A DNA stretch of 22,253 nt from M269 sp964625615 (lineage in GTDB: Bacteria > Pseudomonadota > Gammaproteobacteria > Enterobacterales > Alteromonadaceae). The position numbers were made by a program, and so were the translations under genes. The notes beneath the pieces were generated by a model. That model saw only the letters and a program-made list of their open reading frames with translations, did not search any database and was not told the DNA's origin. This document shows positions 1-7,132 of the stretch, piece after piece. Numbering within the stretch: the first letter of the stretch is position 1; each line of letters begins with the position of its first letter. The stretch is taken from the NCBI GenBank assembly GCA_964625615.1, contig CAZVDU010000064.1:1-22253 (forward strand). The letters are read 5' to 3'.

Positions 1-771
1 CGCTTATTTATTGAACACAACACGCGTGGTGTGTTCGCTTTTATTCGAGCATCGGAAGCTCTATTGCATGCACTGCCTTTAGGCATTTCGCATCCCATTA
101 CTCATGATCTGTTAATTGTTGCTAAAAAAGCATTAGAAGAGGTTGTCAGCAATAATCAAGCATTATTTGAAGCGCTTGATGTGAAAAGTTTTTTTTATAA
201 TGTCAGGCCGTATTATAAGCCTCATCGTGTTGGTCTCCATGAGTATCGTGGTGCTAATGCAGGCGATTTTTCTGGTATCAACGTGATTGATCTTCTATTG
301 GGCTTGTGCCGCGCGGATGATCCTTATTACTCACAACTTCTTGTGGATAAATTTCTGTTTATGAGGCCAGACGATCAACTTGTACTCAGAGATTGTATGC
401 GTCGTAAAAGCTTGCTCGACAGTTTTTTGGAAAGCTTAATATCGGGTGATGAAAAAAGTGATTGGTATCAGAAAAATCTGACGGCTTTTTTAGGTGTGTG
501 TGATGCTCACGGCAAAACCGCCATTCAGCATCATGAGCTATTGATCAGTAAGTTTATTGAAGCCCCAGCTGCCCTTGATAATACTACGCAAAAAACAGAT
601 CTTACGGCGAGTGGGCCACCATTACCCGTTTTGCTTAGAGCACTAAAGAAGCTATGTGACTTGCGCTCTGCCGCAGACGTTGAAGGAATACCCACGCGTT
701 TTCACGACTTAGAACGTTTGCGGGCGAGCTTGGACAGCCAAGAAACAATATTGAGTGGAGCTAAGCGTTAA
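1..771 (+). CDS. PrnB-like (DUF1864-type) haem dioxygenase-fold protein, 5' truncated
   Basis: The reading frame is open from base 1, so the gene begins before the window; the GTG at 31 is internal. About 256 residues remain, against about 360 for PrnB, so roughly the first 100 are missing. The stretch KPHRVGLHEYRGANAGDFSG followed by INVIDLLLGL is what I recognise as the PrnB family, relatives of indoleamine/tryptophan 2,3-dioxygenase that bind haem and act on tryptophan derivatives (PrnB itself makes a pyrrolnitrin intermediate). A His-His pair encoded at 529-534 (AIQHHELL) is a candidate proximal haem ligand; this is inference. The stop at 769-771 directly touches the ATG of the kynureninase-like gene, so the two are surely cotranscribed and probably share a tryptophan or kynurenine pathway. 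No pyrrolnitrin halogenase genes are visible, so a pyrrolnitrin role is unlikely. The family call is good; the substrate is unknown. Confidence 0.72.
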   Translation, partial: RLFIEHNTRGVFAFIRASEALLHALPLGISHPITHDLLIVAKKALEEVVSNNQALFEALDVKSFFYNVRPYYKPHRVGLHEYRGANAGDFSGINVIDLLLGLCRADDPYYSQLLVDKFLFMRPDDQLVLRDCMRRKSLLDSFLESLISGDEKSDWYQKNLTAFLGVCDAHGKTAIQHHELLISKFIEAPAALDNTTQKTDLTASGPPLPVLLRALKKLCDLRSAADVEGIPTRFHDLERLRASLDSQETILSGAKR

Positions 772-1893
772 ATGCAAACAGCCGCATCACATTTATATAG
801 AAAGCCGGAAGATAAAACTTACCTCTTGAGTCACTCTGTTGGTTTAATGCCTTCATCTAGCGAATCAATGTTAAAAGAGGTGTTTCTTGATGTCTGGCAC
901 CAAGCCGGTGACCAAATATGGCCTCATTGGTTAGACAGCATTGGACAATTTAAATCTGCGTTGGCGGATTTATTCAAGACGGATAGCCACTCTTTTTGCC
1001 CACAAGCGAATGTTTCTAGTGGGCTCGTTAAAGTGGTTAACGCTTTGCCAAGGGAACGGGGTAAGTCGACCATACTTATCAGTGAGAATGATTTCCCTTC
1101 CACCAGTTTTGTGCTGCAACAGGTGACTAAACTAGGCTACAAAATTAGAAGTATCCCTAAACACCTAGATCATCAAGATATTAATGTATGGTCTGATCAC
1201 ATCAATGAAGATGTCGCTTGTGTTTTCATTACGCATGTTCATTACAATACCTGCCAACTCATTCCTGTAGCCGGTATCAGTGCCATAGCGCGAAAAAATG
1301 GCGCTATTACCGTCGTTGATATCGCGCAATCAGCAGGTATTGTGCCTATCGATATATCGGCTTGGTGCGTGGATATTGTTTTGGGGTCGTGTATCAAGTG
1401 GTTGTGTGGTGGCCCAGGTGCTGGGTTTCTATGGGTCGATCAACGGTTGATTCAAACTTTAAAGCCGACTGATGTTGGATGGTTCTCGCATCAGAATCCT
1501 TTCGAATTTGATGTCAGCCATTTCGAATATGCTGAAGACAGTCAGCGTTTTTGGGGAGGAACGCCTTCTGTGCTGCCTTTCGTTATTGCCGCAAATAGCA
1601 TCAGGCAGCAACTTAAACTCGGTATTGAGGGTATTCTTCAACATAACCAAGCGTTATGTCAGAAAGTCATCGAGAGCATCGGTGAAAATGATGTGGTATC
1701 GCCCATTAAGCATGAGAAGAGAGGGGGGACATTGGTTATTCGACCCAAGCGGCAAGACTTGGTTCTTGATAGGTTGGCGGATGCTGGTGTTTTATGTGAT
1801 GCGCGAGAATATGGTATTCGACTATCGCCACATATTTACAATAACGAAGAAGATATAAAAAAAGTCATCAACTGCCTCTCCAATAACTGCTAG
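772..1893 (+). CDS. Kynureninase-like PLP-dependent enzyme (aminotransferase class V fold)
   Basis: A 373-residue fold-type I PLP enzyme. The segment VVDIAQSAG (residues 181-189) holds Asp183, expected to pair with the pyridine nitrogen. GSCIKWLCGGPGAGFLWV (205-222) matches the kynureninase active-site stretch, with Lys209 as the Schiff-base lysine. Kynureninases hydrolyse kynurenine to anthranilate and alanine. True kynureninases usually have His where this protein has Gln186, and this protein is somewhat shorter than typical (about 410-420), so it may be a divergent member or another class V enzyme such as a desulfurase or lyase. The ATG follows the upstream stop codon with no gap; GGAG at 757-760 lies 11 bases before it, inside the upstream gene. 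Translational coupling to the PrnB-like gene supports a shared tryptophan or kynurenine substrate. Confidence 0.75.
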   Translation: MQTAASHLYRKPEDKTYLLSHSVGLMPSSSESMLKEVFLDVWHQAGDQIWPHWLDSIGQFKSALADLFKTDSHSFCPQANVSSGLVKVVNALPRERGKSTILISENDFPSTSFVLQQVTKLGYKIRSIPKHLDHQDINVWSDHINEDVACVFITHVHYNTCQLIPVAGISAIARKNGAITVVDIAQSAGIVPIDISAWCVDIVLGSCIKWLCGGPGAGFLWVDQRLIQTLKPTDVGWFSHQNPFEFDVSHFEYAEDSQRFWGGTPSVLPFVIAANSIRQQLKLGIEGILQHNQALCQKVIESIGENDVVSPIKHEKRGGTLVIRPKRQDLVLDRLADAGVLCDAREYGIRLSPHIYNNEEDIKKVINCLSNNC

Positions 1894-1914
1894 TGTTATT
1901 GTATAACACTAGCA
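1888..1914 (+). terminator. Perfect 12-bp inverted repeat, probable terminator of the PrnB-like/kynureninase-like pair
   Basis: Left arm TGCTAGTGTTAT (1888-1899), loop TGT, right arm ATAACACTAGCA (1903-1914). All 12 pairs match. The left arm contains the TAG stop of the upstream gene. The stem is AT-rich and a T-rich run (TTTATTTTT) begins only about ten bases downstream, so it is not a textbook intrinsic terminator; it could instead protect the 3' end of the transcript or be a protein-binding palindrome. Confidence 0.5.
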
Positions 1915-2143
1915 CTAAAACCTTTATTTTTCAGTTGTTTAGTTATAAATCGGAATCTGTACATGTTTTGTTAAATATTATTGGAACAAATGATATTGAA
2001 ATGTATAGGTATTAGACTAAAGTATTAGTCTTGATGGCTTAACTTCCCGAGACGATTATGCTCTGGGATTCATAGATAACAGTACAATAACCCAATGCCG
2101 TTCGGTGTGTAAGGTTTTTAGCGTACTCAGAAAGAGGTAAATT
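1915..2143 (+). promoter_or_regulatory. Leader and promoter region of the chemoreceptor gene, with a palindrome
   Basis: There is no gene here. AGACTAA (2014-2020) and TTAGTCT (2025-2031) form a 7-bp inverted repeat with a 4-bp spacer, lying about 110 bases before the chemoreceptor start. TTGAAA at 1996-2001 with TAAAGT at 2018-2023 is a weak sigma-70-like pair with a 16-bp spacer, and the palindrome overlaps the -10. A ribosome-binding site AGAGGT (2133-2138) precedes the ATG at 2144. No riboswitch fold was recognised in the leader. Confidence 0.3.
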
Positions 2144-3679
2144 ATGGGGAAGCGAAATCAAGCTCTGGTTAACCAAGAAGTAACGTTTGGTGAAGAACAT
2201 GAGCTTGTTTCTACGACGGACAAAAGAGGTGTCGTAACCTATGCCAATGACTATTTCTGTGAGGTTGCGGGGTACACCAAAGAGGAGCTTGTCGGTAAAA
2301 ATCACAATCTAGTTAGGCACCCGGACATGCCAAAAGCTGCCTTCGCTGATTTGTGGGAAAAGTTAAGATCAAAACAAGCATGGCGTGGGGCTGTGAAGAA
2401 TCGTTGCAAAGATGGTCGTTATTATTGGGTAGATGCCTTTGTAACCCCTGTCTATGAGCAAGGTGAGTTGATTGGCTATCAATCGGTAAGAACAGTCTTA
2501 AAACCCGAATACCGGAAGCGTGCAGAAGCTTTCTATCATGATATTAATAACGGGAAGGGTGCTAACGACTCAATCTTTCAAAAAAGGGCGTTTAAGAATG
2601 CTGCTTTTGTATGTTTGGGGTTAGTGATTGGTGCATTGAGTTTAAAGTTCCCTGTGCTTTCCTTTTTGTTATTGGGCTTACCCTTTGTTATTTACAAAGC
2701 CGAATTGTTCGACATACCAAACTACTTATCACAAGAGCAAAAACGTTACGACAGCGTATCTCGCAGAATATTCTCTGGCTCTGGCGGTTTCAGTATTTCA
2801 GATTTCATGAACAAGATGCACGAAGGCCGAATAAAAACAGTCCTTGGGCGCGTTATTGATAGTACAAAAGAACTGCAACAAGGCGTTAACTCGTTAAAAG
2901 AGTCTTCATTGCAAGCAAAGGAAGGGGTGGAGCTAGAAGCGAAGGAAATCCATCAAGTTTCTGTTGCTGTTGAGGAAATGGTCACAACTATTCAAGAAGT
3001 CGCAGGCAACACGGCGAATACATCTACGCGCGTCGATTCAGTGCACAAAGACTGTAAAGTTGCAGCAGATTCTATGACGCATACCATGGAAAGAGTGGCC
3101 AAACTTGCTACCGAGGTATCCAAATCTTCAGCTTCTGCGACGAGCTTGGCTGAAGAAGCTGAATCTATTGGTAATGTTATGCAAGAGATTCAGGGTATTG
3201 CAGATCAAACTAATTTGCTGGCCTTAAATGCAGCTATTGAGGCCGCCAGAGCAGGTGAACATGGCCGAGGGTTCTCTGTTGTCGCAGATGAAGTAAGGGC
3301 TTTGGCGACAAGGACTCATGGTGCAACAGAGCAAATCAAATCGTCTATTGATGAGATACAAGCCACACTCCTAAATTGGTCAGAAACCATGGCGCAAGGA
3401 AAAGATGATGCTGATGAGTGTGTTGCAGATACTTCTAAAACAAGGGATCTAGTCTCTCACGTTTATGACGAGGTAACTGCTATCGCTGATTTGGCTATTG
3501 AGATTTCAACGGCATCCGAGCAACAAAGTATGGTGGCGCAAGAGATTGGTCGTAATATCACCAATATTAGTGATGTATCAAAAAGTAACTTAGAGCAAGC
3601 TAATATTGTTGAAACTGAGTCAAAAAGGATCGAACAGCGAGCCCAGAACCTTGCATCACTTGGATTGACCTTTGGTTGA
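2144..3679 (+). CDS. Aer-like PAS-containing methyl-accepting chemotaxis protein
   Basis: A 511-residue chemoreceptor. The N-terminal PAS domain (about 20-120) carries the Aer-type signature: HNLVRHPDMPKAAFADLW, then WRGAVKNRCKDGRYYWV. In Aer this domain holds FAD and senses redox or energy state from the cytoplasm. A hydrophobic hairpin at about 152-184 anchors it without a periplasmic sensing domain. The C-terminal half is the coiled-coil signalling domain, with the conserved hairpin tip DQTNLLALNAAIEAARAGE around 354-372, which contacts CheW and CheA. The protein stops within about fifteen residues of LASLGLTFG and has no CheR-binding pentapeptide. AGAGGT at 2133-2138 supports the start. 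It is transcribed alone and converges with the LytTR regulator gene 24 bases away. FAD binding and aerotaxis are inferred from the family. Confidence 0.88.
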   Translation: MGKRNQALVNQEVTFGEEHELVSTTDKRGVVTYANDYFCEVAGYTKEELVGKNHNLVRHPDMPKAAFADLWEKLRSKQAWRGAVKNRCKDGRYYWVDAFVTPVYEQGELIGYQSVRTVLKPEYRKRAEAFYHDINNGKGANDSIFQKRAFKNAAFVCLGLVIGALSLKFPVLSFLLLGLPFVIYKAELFDIPNYLSQEQKRYDSVSRRIFSGSGGFSISDFMNKMHEGRIKTVLGRVIDSTKELQQGVNSLKESSLQAKEGVELEAKEIHQVSVAVEEMVTTIQEVAGNTANTSTRVDSVHKDCKVAADSMTHTMERVAKLATEVSKSSASATSLAEEAESIGNVMQEIQGIADQTNLLALNAAIEAARAGEHGRGFSVVADEVRALATRTHGATEQIKSSIDEIQATLLNWSETMAQGKDDADECVADTSKTRDLVSHVYDEVTAIADLAIEISTASEQQSMVAQEIGRNITNISDVSKSNLEQANIVETESKRIEQRAQNLASLGLTFG

Positions 3680-3703
3680 TCCAACTATGCTCATTAAGGT
3701 GAG

Positions 3704-4489
3704 TTAAAAACGTAGTAACTGTTTGAGTTTCTCGGCACCACTTCTGCTAGTGCTAATTTCAGTCTGCTGTTTATCTTGCATGATTATCATGAGTTTGCCA
3801 TTAAACCATCGTTGGATTTCTTTGATTTTATTAACATTAACCATGTAGCTCCGATGAACCCTGACATAGTTGTTATCATCCAGCATGTCTTCCAACTGAT
3901 CGAGCGTTTCACTTAAGTTATGCTTTGTCTCTTCGATTATGGCGAAAGTTTGGCTTTTGTAAGATGTGAAATAAGTGATGTTGTCTGCTGAAAGGATAGT
4001 GATACGTTCGCCATTTTTGCTTACTAGACGAGGAGTATTTGCACTCATGTTAGGTACTAAATGAGATTCGATAATAGTGGCTTTTTCTTGTTTTTGACCT
4101 AACCAATGGGTTCTTGCTTTGTCGACTGCTGACTTCAGACGAGACAATGGGTACGGCTTTAATAGGTAATCGATCGACGCATGTTCGAAGGCCTCAATAG
4201 CGTATTTATCGTAGGCTGTTGTATAGATGATAAGAGGCTTATAGTCGAGCAACGATAATAAATCTAAACCATCAATCTCTGGCATCTGGATATCAAGAAA
4301 AACCAAGTCAGGTTGCTCTTGATTAATAAGTTCAATAGCTTCTTTCCCAGTTGTTGCATAGCCGACAATGTTGATGCCTGAAATAAGATTGAGCTGGTGG
4401 TGTAACTTCTCTCTCGCGGGCAGTTCGTCATCGGCATAGAAAACGTCAAGCACAACGGCCCTTTCGTGTTCCTTTTTATCTGTTGTCAT
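3704..4489 (-). CDS. LytTR-family response regulator (LytR/AlgR type)
   Basis: 261 residues in two parts. The receiver domain (about 14-130) has acidic residues Asp20/Asp21, phospho-acceptor Asp66 in LVFLDIQMPEIDG, and Lys111 in DYLLKPY. The C-terminal LytTR DNA-binding domain (about 155-258) carries the motif YVRVHRSYMVN. LytTR proteins bind imperfect direct repeats spaced two helical turns apart; such repeats lie upstream of this operon at 7042-7073. The start is supported by GAGG about eight bases before the ATG. The first 14 bases overlap the end of the histidine kinase gene, so the pair is translationally coupled and is almost certainly a cognate two-component system. It converges with the chemoreceptor gene. 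Confidence 0.93.
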   Translation of the reverse strand: MTTDKKEHERAVVLDVFYADDELPAREKLHHQLNLISGINIVGYATTGKEAIELINQEQPDLVFLDIQMPEIDGLDLLSLLDYKPLIIYTTAYDKYAIEAFEHASIDYLLKPYPLSRLKSAVDKARTHWLGQKQEKATIIESHLVPNMSANTPRLVSKNGERITILSADNITYFTSYKSQTFAIIEETKHNLSETLDQLEDMLDDNNYVRVHRSYMVNVNKIKEIQRWFNGKLMIIMQDKQQTEISTSRSGAEKLKQLLRF

Positions 4490-5471
4490 AGCGCATCCTC
4501 AACGTCACCACAGCACCGTTATCATTGCTAATATCTAGGGAGCCTTTATCGAGCTGTTTAACGCGCTTTCGTAGGTTTTGCATACCGATACCATTAGCAA
4601 AACCGGTAGCAAGTATGTTGGGCGAAAACCCTTTGCCGTTGTCTTTTATTTCTATGGCTAACACGCCTTGTTGTTCAGTGATTGTAATAGTAATAGCTAG
4701 CTCAACGTTTTCTGCGTTGTGTTTCACGGCATTTTCGACAATGGGTTGCAGAATAAGGGGCGGAATATTGATGTGCTGAATGTCAGTTGGTAAATGGAAA
4801 ATGACATTAAAGCGCTCACCAAATCGCGCTTTTTCAATGGCGATGTATTTCTTGATAATAGCAACTTCCTGCTGCAATGAGACGAGTTTGGTGTCCGCTG
4901 TATCTAGTGAATAGCGTAAAATATCCGAAAGTTCATGAAGTACATCGTCAGCAAGGTGCGGGTTTGTATGAATATACGCAGAAATAGTATTCAAGCTGTT
5001 AAACATGAAGTGTGGATTTAGCTGATAACGTAAGGTTTCAAGCTGTGCTTCTTTACGAGCGTTCTTTTCCAGCGTTGCCTTTCTATTGCTTTCAATAAAG
5101 CGGCAAACGAAATAGATGATAGTAGACCAGGTAAAGCCACCAAAGAAAACAAAGCCACCCATGCCATTGTACCCACTATAGAGTTGGAGCAATATTTGGT
5201 CTGTCAAAAACATACCTGCCGAAAGAAAAATAAAAGCTATTGCCCATTCCAGTAACGTATTTTGTTTCCAGATTTCTCGCATTTTTAAGATGGTAGCGCC
5301 GGCAGCCCATACAGGGAGCCAATAGAAGCAAACAAACCAAACGAGGGTTGAGCGGAATGTTTCTAAAGAAAAGTTTGATGCGCCTACTAAGATTAAGCCA
5401 AAAACATAACCCAAATCGATAATGAAGAGAGCTATAAAGCTGTATCTAAAAAAAGGGTGGCTTAACATCAT
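4476..5471 (-). CDS. LytS-type sensor histidine kinase (His_kinase PF06580 family)
   Basis: 331 residues. The N-terminal third is four or so hydrophobic segments (about 8-30, 42-62, 75-95, 105-126) with only short loops and no extracellular domain. The kinase core follows a short coiled linker: the phospho-acceptor His154 is in LRYQLNPHFMFNSLN, the N-box IVENAVKHN is at 244-252, and a G-box DNGKGF follows. This is the compact LytS/YpdA arrangement that partners LytTR regulators. The gene begins 14 bases after the amidohydrolase stop and overlaps the response regulator gene, so it is the middle gene of a three-gene unit. Two ATG codons in tandem (5471 and 5468) are possible starts; the upstream Shine-Dalgarno is weak. 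The signal it senses is not evident; a membrane-embedded sensor region suggests a membrane or small-molecule cue, possibly linked to the neighbouring amidohydrolase. Confidence 0.92.
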   Translation of the reverse strand: MMLSHPFFRYSFIALFIIDLGYVFGLILVGASNFSLETFRSTLVWFVCFYWLPVWAAGATILKMREIWKQNTLLEWAIAFIFLSAGMFLTDQILLQLYSGYNGMGGFVFFGGFTWSTIIYFVCRFIESNRKATLEKNARKEAQLETLRYQLNPHFMFNSLNTISAYIHTNPHLADDVLHELSDILRYSLDTADTKLVSLQQEVAIIKKYIAIEKARFGERFNVIFHLPTDIQHINIPPLILQPIVENAVKHNAENVELAITITITEQQGVLAIEIKDNGKGFSPNILATGFANGIGMQNLRKRVKQLDKGSLDISNDNGAVVTLRMRYDNR

Positions 5472-5485
5472 TGGCGCGACTTCTA

Positions 5486-6972
5486 TTAATAGTATTCTAT
5501 AGAGCTTAACACTATTGTATTTGATGATTCACTCAATGGGATCTGTGAGCGCCACATAATACTCATACCTAGCAACCGTTCACTGTCCCATTCAATGGGC
5601 GAACCGAATCCGAATTGCTTAAGAGAATTAAAGGGTATTTTAATTGTGCTCAGCCCTTCCGATGGTTCTAAACGTGTGAAAAAGTGATCCCAATCTTTGA
5701 CTTCATGATGATAAATAGAGAAATAGAAGGGCATGTTTGACCCCATGTAAGTTATTTTAATGCCTGAATACTCAGAAGCGTCCGTTGGGTTGTTAAACAG
5801 AAGTTCTGCACCAGCCCATGCGCCGAAATTAGTTGGCTGCCCCAATGTTGTTTGAATCAGTAACCCTTCCTTGTAACTTTCCACCGACGCTGTAGATGAA
5901 CCTGACATAATGGCGTCGGTGGTTGCTTTCCATTGTGTGTTTTTATCCAATGTATCTATGGTATTTGTGTCAACAAGTTGAGCGATCACTGCTGAATGAC
6001 AATCGTTCCCTGCGGGTGTTGTTGAATGATTCTTTTTAGCCAATGCTTTCCGGTCAACGACTTGGCCTGATTTATAGAGGGCGTTAATCTCAGCGAGATG
6101 CTCAATATTCTGCAATGGATTATTTGGTAGCAAGCTGAAGCTGGCTTCATAACCTTTTTCGAGCTTGCCCAATACATTATCTTTATTCAGTACCGTAGCA
6201 GCATTTGCCGTTGCTGCATTAATTGCTTGGGCAGGTGTTAACCCAGCGACGACGAGTGCTCTGATTTCGTTGTGTAAACCAACACCGTGCAGTGTGTAAG
6301 GGTTTCCTGCGTCTGAACCTGCGCCAATCAGCACGCCGTTAGCGTGAAGCTTCTTGATATTCTGGTAGCCGAAATTTCTTTTGCTCCAAGCATGCTCTTT
6401 CCAAGATGGCGCTGGTGGCACTGAATCGAATAGGCACCCAATTAACTTGGTATGTACGCTATCAAGTAAATCTGATTGTTCGCTAACCCCTTGTTCATGT
6501 TTTTCGAAACTGTGGTTGAGCATTACGGCAAGTGTAGGAATATAAGCCACATTGTTGTCTAGCATGAGTTTCACAAACTCATCATCAATGGNNNNNNNNN
6601 NNNNNNNNNNNNNNNNNNNNNNNNNNNNNNNNNNNNNNNNNNNNNNNNNNNNNNNNNNNNNNNNNNNNNNNNNNNNNNNNNNNNNNNNNNNCCTGAGGGG
6701 CCAAGGTGAACATGGAGATCTGTTAATCCTGGAACAGCATATTGACCTTTTGCGTCGACAGTTCGACTTGCTTCGCTAGCTTTAATCTTCATCGTCGTGA
6801 CATCGACAATAAAACCGTTGTCTATATATAAGCGTCTTAGATCGCTAAACGTTCTACTCTCAGGCTGGTAGAGTCTAACGTTATCGATACGCAAATCCAT
6901 TGCATGCGCATTAATGAACAACGAAAGTAGTGTGGTGATAATTAACTGACTATAAAGGGTATGTCTATTCAT
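5486..6972 (-). CDS. Exported amidohydrolase with C-terminal CIA30-like domain, interrupted by assembly gap
   Basis: Two open parts flank the gap. The N-terminal part (6972 to 6692) gives a signal peptide (hydrophobic core LIITTLLSLFI, likely cut near AHA, about residue 24), then VPGLTDLHVHLGPS with metal-binding His87 and His89. The C-terminal part (6591 to 5486; frame open into the gap as IDDEFVKLMLDNN) has GAGSDAG with the metal-binding Asp and LTPAQAINAATANAATVLN, both typical of imidazolonepropionase/prolidase-like amidohydrolases. After a spacer, residues encoded at about 5489-5935 (KNTQWKATTD to VLSSIEYY) look like a CIA30/galactose-binding-like beta-sandwich. The other metal ligands fall in the gap. 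GAGG lies about eight bases before the ATG at 6972. It is the first gene of a unit with the kinase and regulator genes. The substrate is unknown; a periplasmic cyclic amide or dipeptide is plausible. Confidence 0.78.
6592..6691. other. Assembly gap, 100 N
   Basis: Exactly 100 N, the conventional placeholder for a scaffold gap of unknown length. It falls inside the amidohydrolase gene. The left-over bases on each side (two after 93 whole codons, two before the downstream frame) mean that an unbroken gene needs a true gap of 3n+2 bases, so 100 cannot be the real length. From the position of HxH and GSDAG in related amidohydrolases, about 170-220 residues, or 500-650 bases, are probably missing. 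Confidence 0.97.
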
Positions 6973-7025
6973 GATTTAGCCTCATAAAATATTGATGGGG
7001 CTAATGTAAGTACGCTAAGGAAATC

Positions 7026-7073
7026 TGTCGTTCAATTGCCTTTGAATCGACACAGCAAATAGTTGAATCGACA
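7026..7073 (-). promoter_or_regulatory. Candidate LytTR operator: 11-bp direct repeats with 21-bp period
   Basis: TTGAATCGACA occurs exactly at 7042-7052 and again at 7063-7073, starts 21 bp apart, with a 10-bp spacer. In the direction of the amidohydrolase gene this reads TGTCGATTCAA twice, the nearer copy about 70 bases before its ATG. A third, inverted copy lacking one base (TGTCGTTCAA) is at 7026-7035. LytTR regulators are known to bind direct repeats two helical turns apart just upstream of the -35 region, and the third gene of this operon is such a regulator. Binding is inferred, not shown. A weak -10 (TACATT, complement of 7003-7008) lies between the repeats and the gene. Confidence 0.6.
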
Positions 7074-7132
7074 GTTTCTTTTGGGTTTTCAATCGGCTCT
7101 ATGCCCAATTACCTCTCAGCGCTCGGGTATAA

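Noticed and set aside
2018..2044. Sigma-28 (flagellar) promoter for the chemoreceptor gene
   Set aside because: TAAAGTAT at 2018-2025 fits the -35, but the bases 11 further on (GCTTAACT) match GCCGATAA at only three of eight positions.
2045..2143. Cyclic-di-GMP or other riboswitch in the chemoreceptor leader
   Set aside because: No conserved core of a known riboswitch was recognised and no strong stem-loop set is present.
2039..2305. Minus-strand open frame across the chemoreceptor start
   Set aside because: It overlaps the PAS-coding region, whose conserved motifs show which strand is used.
6552..6779. Plus-strand reading frame across the N gap
   Set aside because: It exists only because N codons contain no stops; it has no family signature and is antisense to the amidohydrolase gene.
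5486..6972. Frameshifted or broken amidohydrolase pseudogene
   Set aside because: The apparent frame change coincides with a 100-N placeholder, both flanking frames are open into the gap, and both carry intact family motifs.
7088..7098. Further copy of the operator repeat (TTCAATCGGCT)
   Set aside because: It matches only 8 of 11 bases and lies 25 bp, not 21 bp, from the neighbouring copy, so it is out of phase.
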